Positions 5,695 through 6,044 of a stretch of DNA of 6,044 bases are shown here, one piece after another. The stretch comes from an uncultured Gammaproteobacteria bacterium. Lineage in GTDB: Bacteria; Pseudomonadota; Gammaproteobacteria; Pseudomonadales; UBA5518. A program made the translations under genes and the position numbers. The stretch is from assembly GCA_903921135.1 (NCBI GenBank), contig CAIXOY010000262.1:1-6044 (forward strand), in the 5' to 3' direction. The notes below the pieces were generated by a model, which was given only the letters and a program-made list of their open reading frames with translations, did not search any database and was not told where the DNA came from. Numbering within the stretch: the stretch's first letter is position 1; every line of letters starts with the position of its first letter.

Positions 5695-6044
5695 AGGCTG
5701 CGTCGAAGTCGTCCATGGAGGCCGCACCGGTGGCAAGCTCGCAGGTCTTGCCGCCGTCCACCACGATCTGCGTGCCGGTGATGTAGGACGCCTCGTCAGA
5801 GGCGAGGAAAAGCACCGCGTTCGCCACTTCCACCGGGTCGGCAATGCGACGCAGCGGAATGCCCGCAGCGGTGGCGAGTTGCGCAGCGCGCGTGGGCAAC
5901 GCCGCTTCGGTGCCGGGGGTCATGGCCACGCCGGGAATCACGGCATTCACTCGGATGTTGTGAGGCGCACCCTCAAGTGCCGCAGTGCGCGTGAAGCTGA
6001 TCACACCCGCCTTGGCTGCACCGTAGCCCGCCGTGTACATCGCG
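5693..6044 (-). CDS. Short-chain dehydrogenase/reductase (SDR), N-terminus outside window
   Basis: Only the last 117 residues lie in the window; the frame is open to the right edge, so the ATG at 6040 is internal, not the start. The fragment carries the catalytic YxxxK as YGAAK (Tyr codon 6025-6023, Lys codon 6013-6011), then GVISFTRTAALE, IRVNAVIPGVAMTP (the N-x-V-x-PG turn of classical SDRs) and the C-terminal ANAVLFLASDEASYITGTQIVVDGG. The family oxidises alcohols or reduces ketones with NAD(P). The cofactor-binding TGxxxGIG and the catalytic Ser are outside the window, so cofactor preference and substrate are undetermined. An 18-residue tail after VDGG is slightly longer than usual. It is the first visible gene of a probable operon with the SnoaL-like and OYE genes. 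Classical FabG-type reductases look similar, but the neighbours do not suggest fatty acid synthesis. Confidence 0.93.
   Translation of the reverse strand, partial: AMYTAGYGAAKAGVISFTRTAALEGAPHNIRVNAVIPGVAMTPGTEAALPTRAAQLATAAGIPLRRIADPVEVANAVLFLASDEASYITGTQIVVDGGKTCELATGAASMDDFDAA

Noticed and set aside
1..6044. All five genes share the same reading frame, with every gap (9, 39, 129, 75 bases) a multiple of three
   Set aside because: The chance is about 1 in 81 for four gaps. Each gap has its own stop and ribosome binding site, so this is most simply coincidence.

Overview
The window is a compact, high-GC (by eye a little over 60%) bacterial segment. All five genes lie on the minus strand, so they read from right to left. 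Strong GGAGG-type ribosome binding sites, a TonB-dependent outer-membrane receptor and a twin-arginine signal point to a Gram-negative proteobacterium. The receptor style (TonB box EEIIVTAQKR, RGPQ plug motif, NNLTDEE and RPRSFALQGTYRF at the end) is common in marine gammaproteobacteria of the Halieaceae/OM60 kind and in sphingomonads. I cannot choose between these from sequence alone.

In transcription order: (1) 6044-5693, the C-terminal part of a short-chain dehydrogenase/reductase (SDR) whose N-terminus lies outside the window; (2) 5683-5054, an NTF2/SnoaL-like protein of 209 aa with a C-terminal extension, 9 bases after the SDR and with its ribosome binding site over the SDR stop codon; (3) 5014-3950, an Old Yellow Enzyme (OYE) ene-reductase of 354 aa, 39 bases further on. 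These three look like one operon. (4) After a 129-base gap holding a plausible sigma70-type promoter comes a TonB-dependent receptor, 3820-1409, of 803 aa with a signal peptide. (5) A clear intrinsic terminator (1352-1380) follows, and directly behind it the ribosome binding site of an FAD-binding oxidoreductase with a twin-arginine, possibly lipoprotein, signal. This gene starts at 1333 and runs off the left edge after 444 codons; because its stop lies outside the window it is easily missed.

Taken together this looks like an accessory uptake-and-redox locus. The receptor would import a compound across the outer membrane. The exported flavoprotein could oxidise or reduce it in the periplasm. 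The OYE, SDR and SnoaL-like protein would handle an unsaturated, carbonyl-bearing product in the cytoplasm. Steroid-, terpenoid- or aromatic-like substrates fit these families, but the substrate is an inference and nothing in the window names it. The most unusual points are the OYE active site (HCTS where the family has HxxN or HxxH), the export signal on the flavoprotein, and the terminator that abuts that gene's ribosome binding site. No RNA genes, insertion sequences, CRISPR arrays or long repeats were seen. The only non-coding stretches are 1334-1408, 3821-3949, 5015-5053 and 5684-5692, all under 300 bases.
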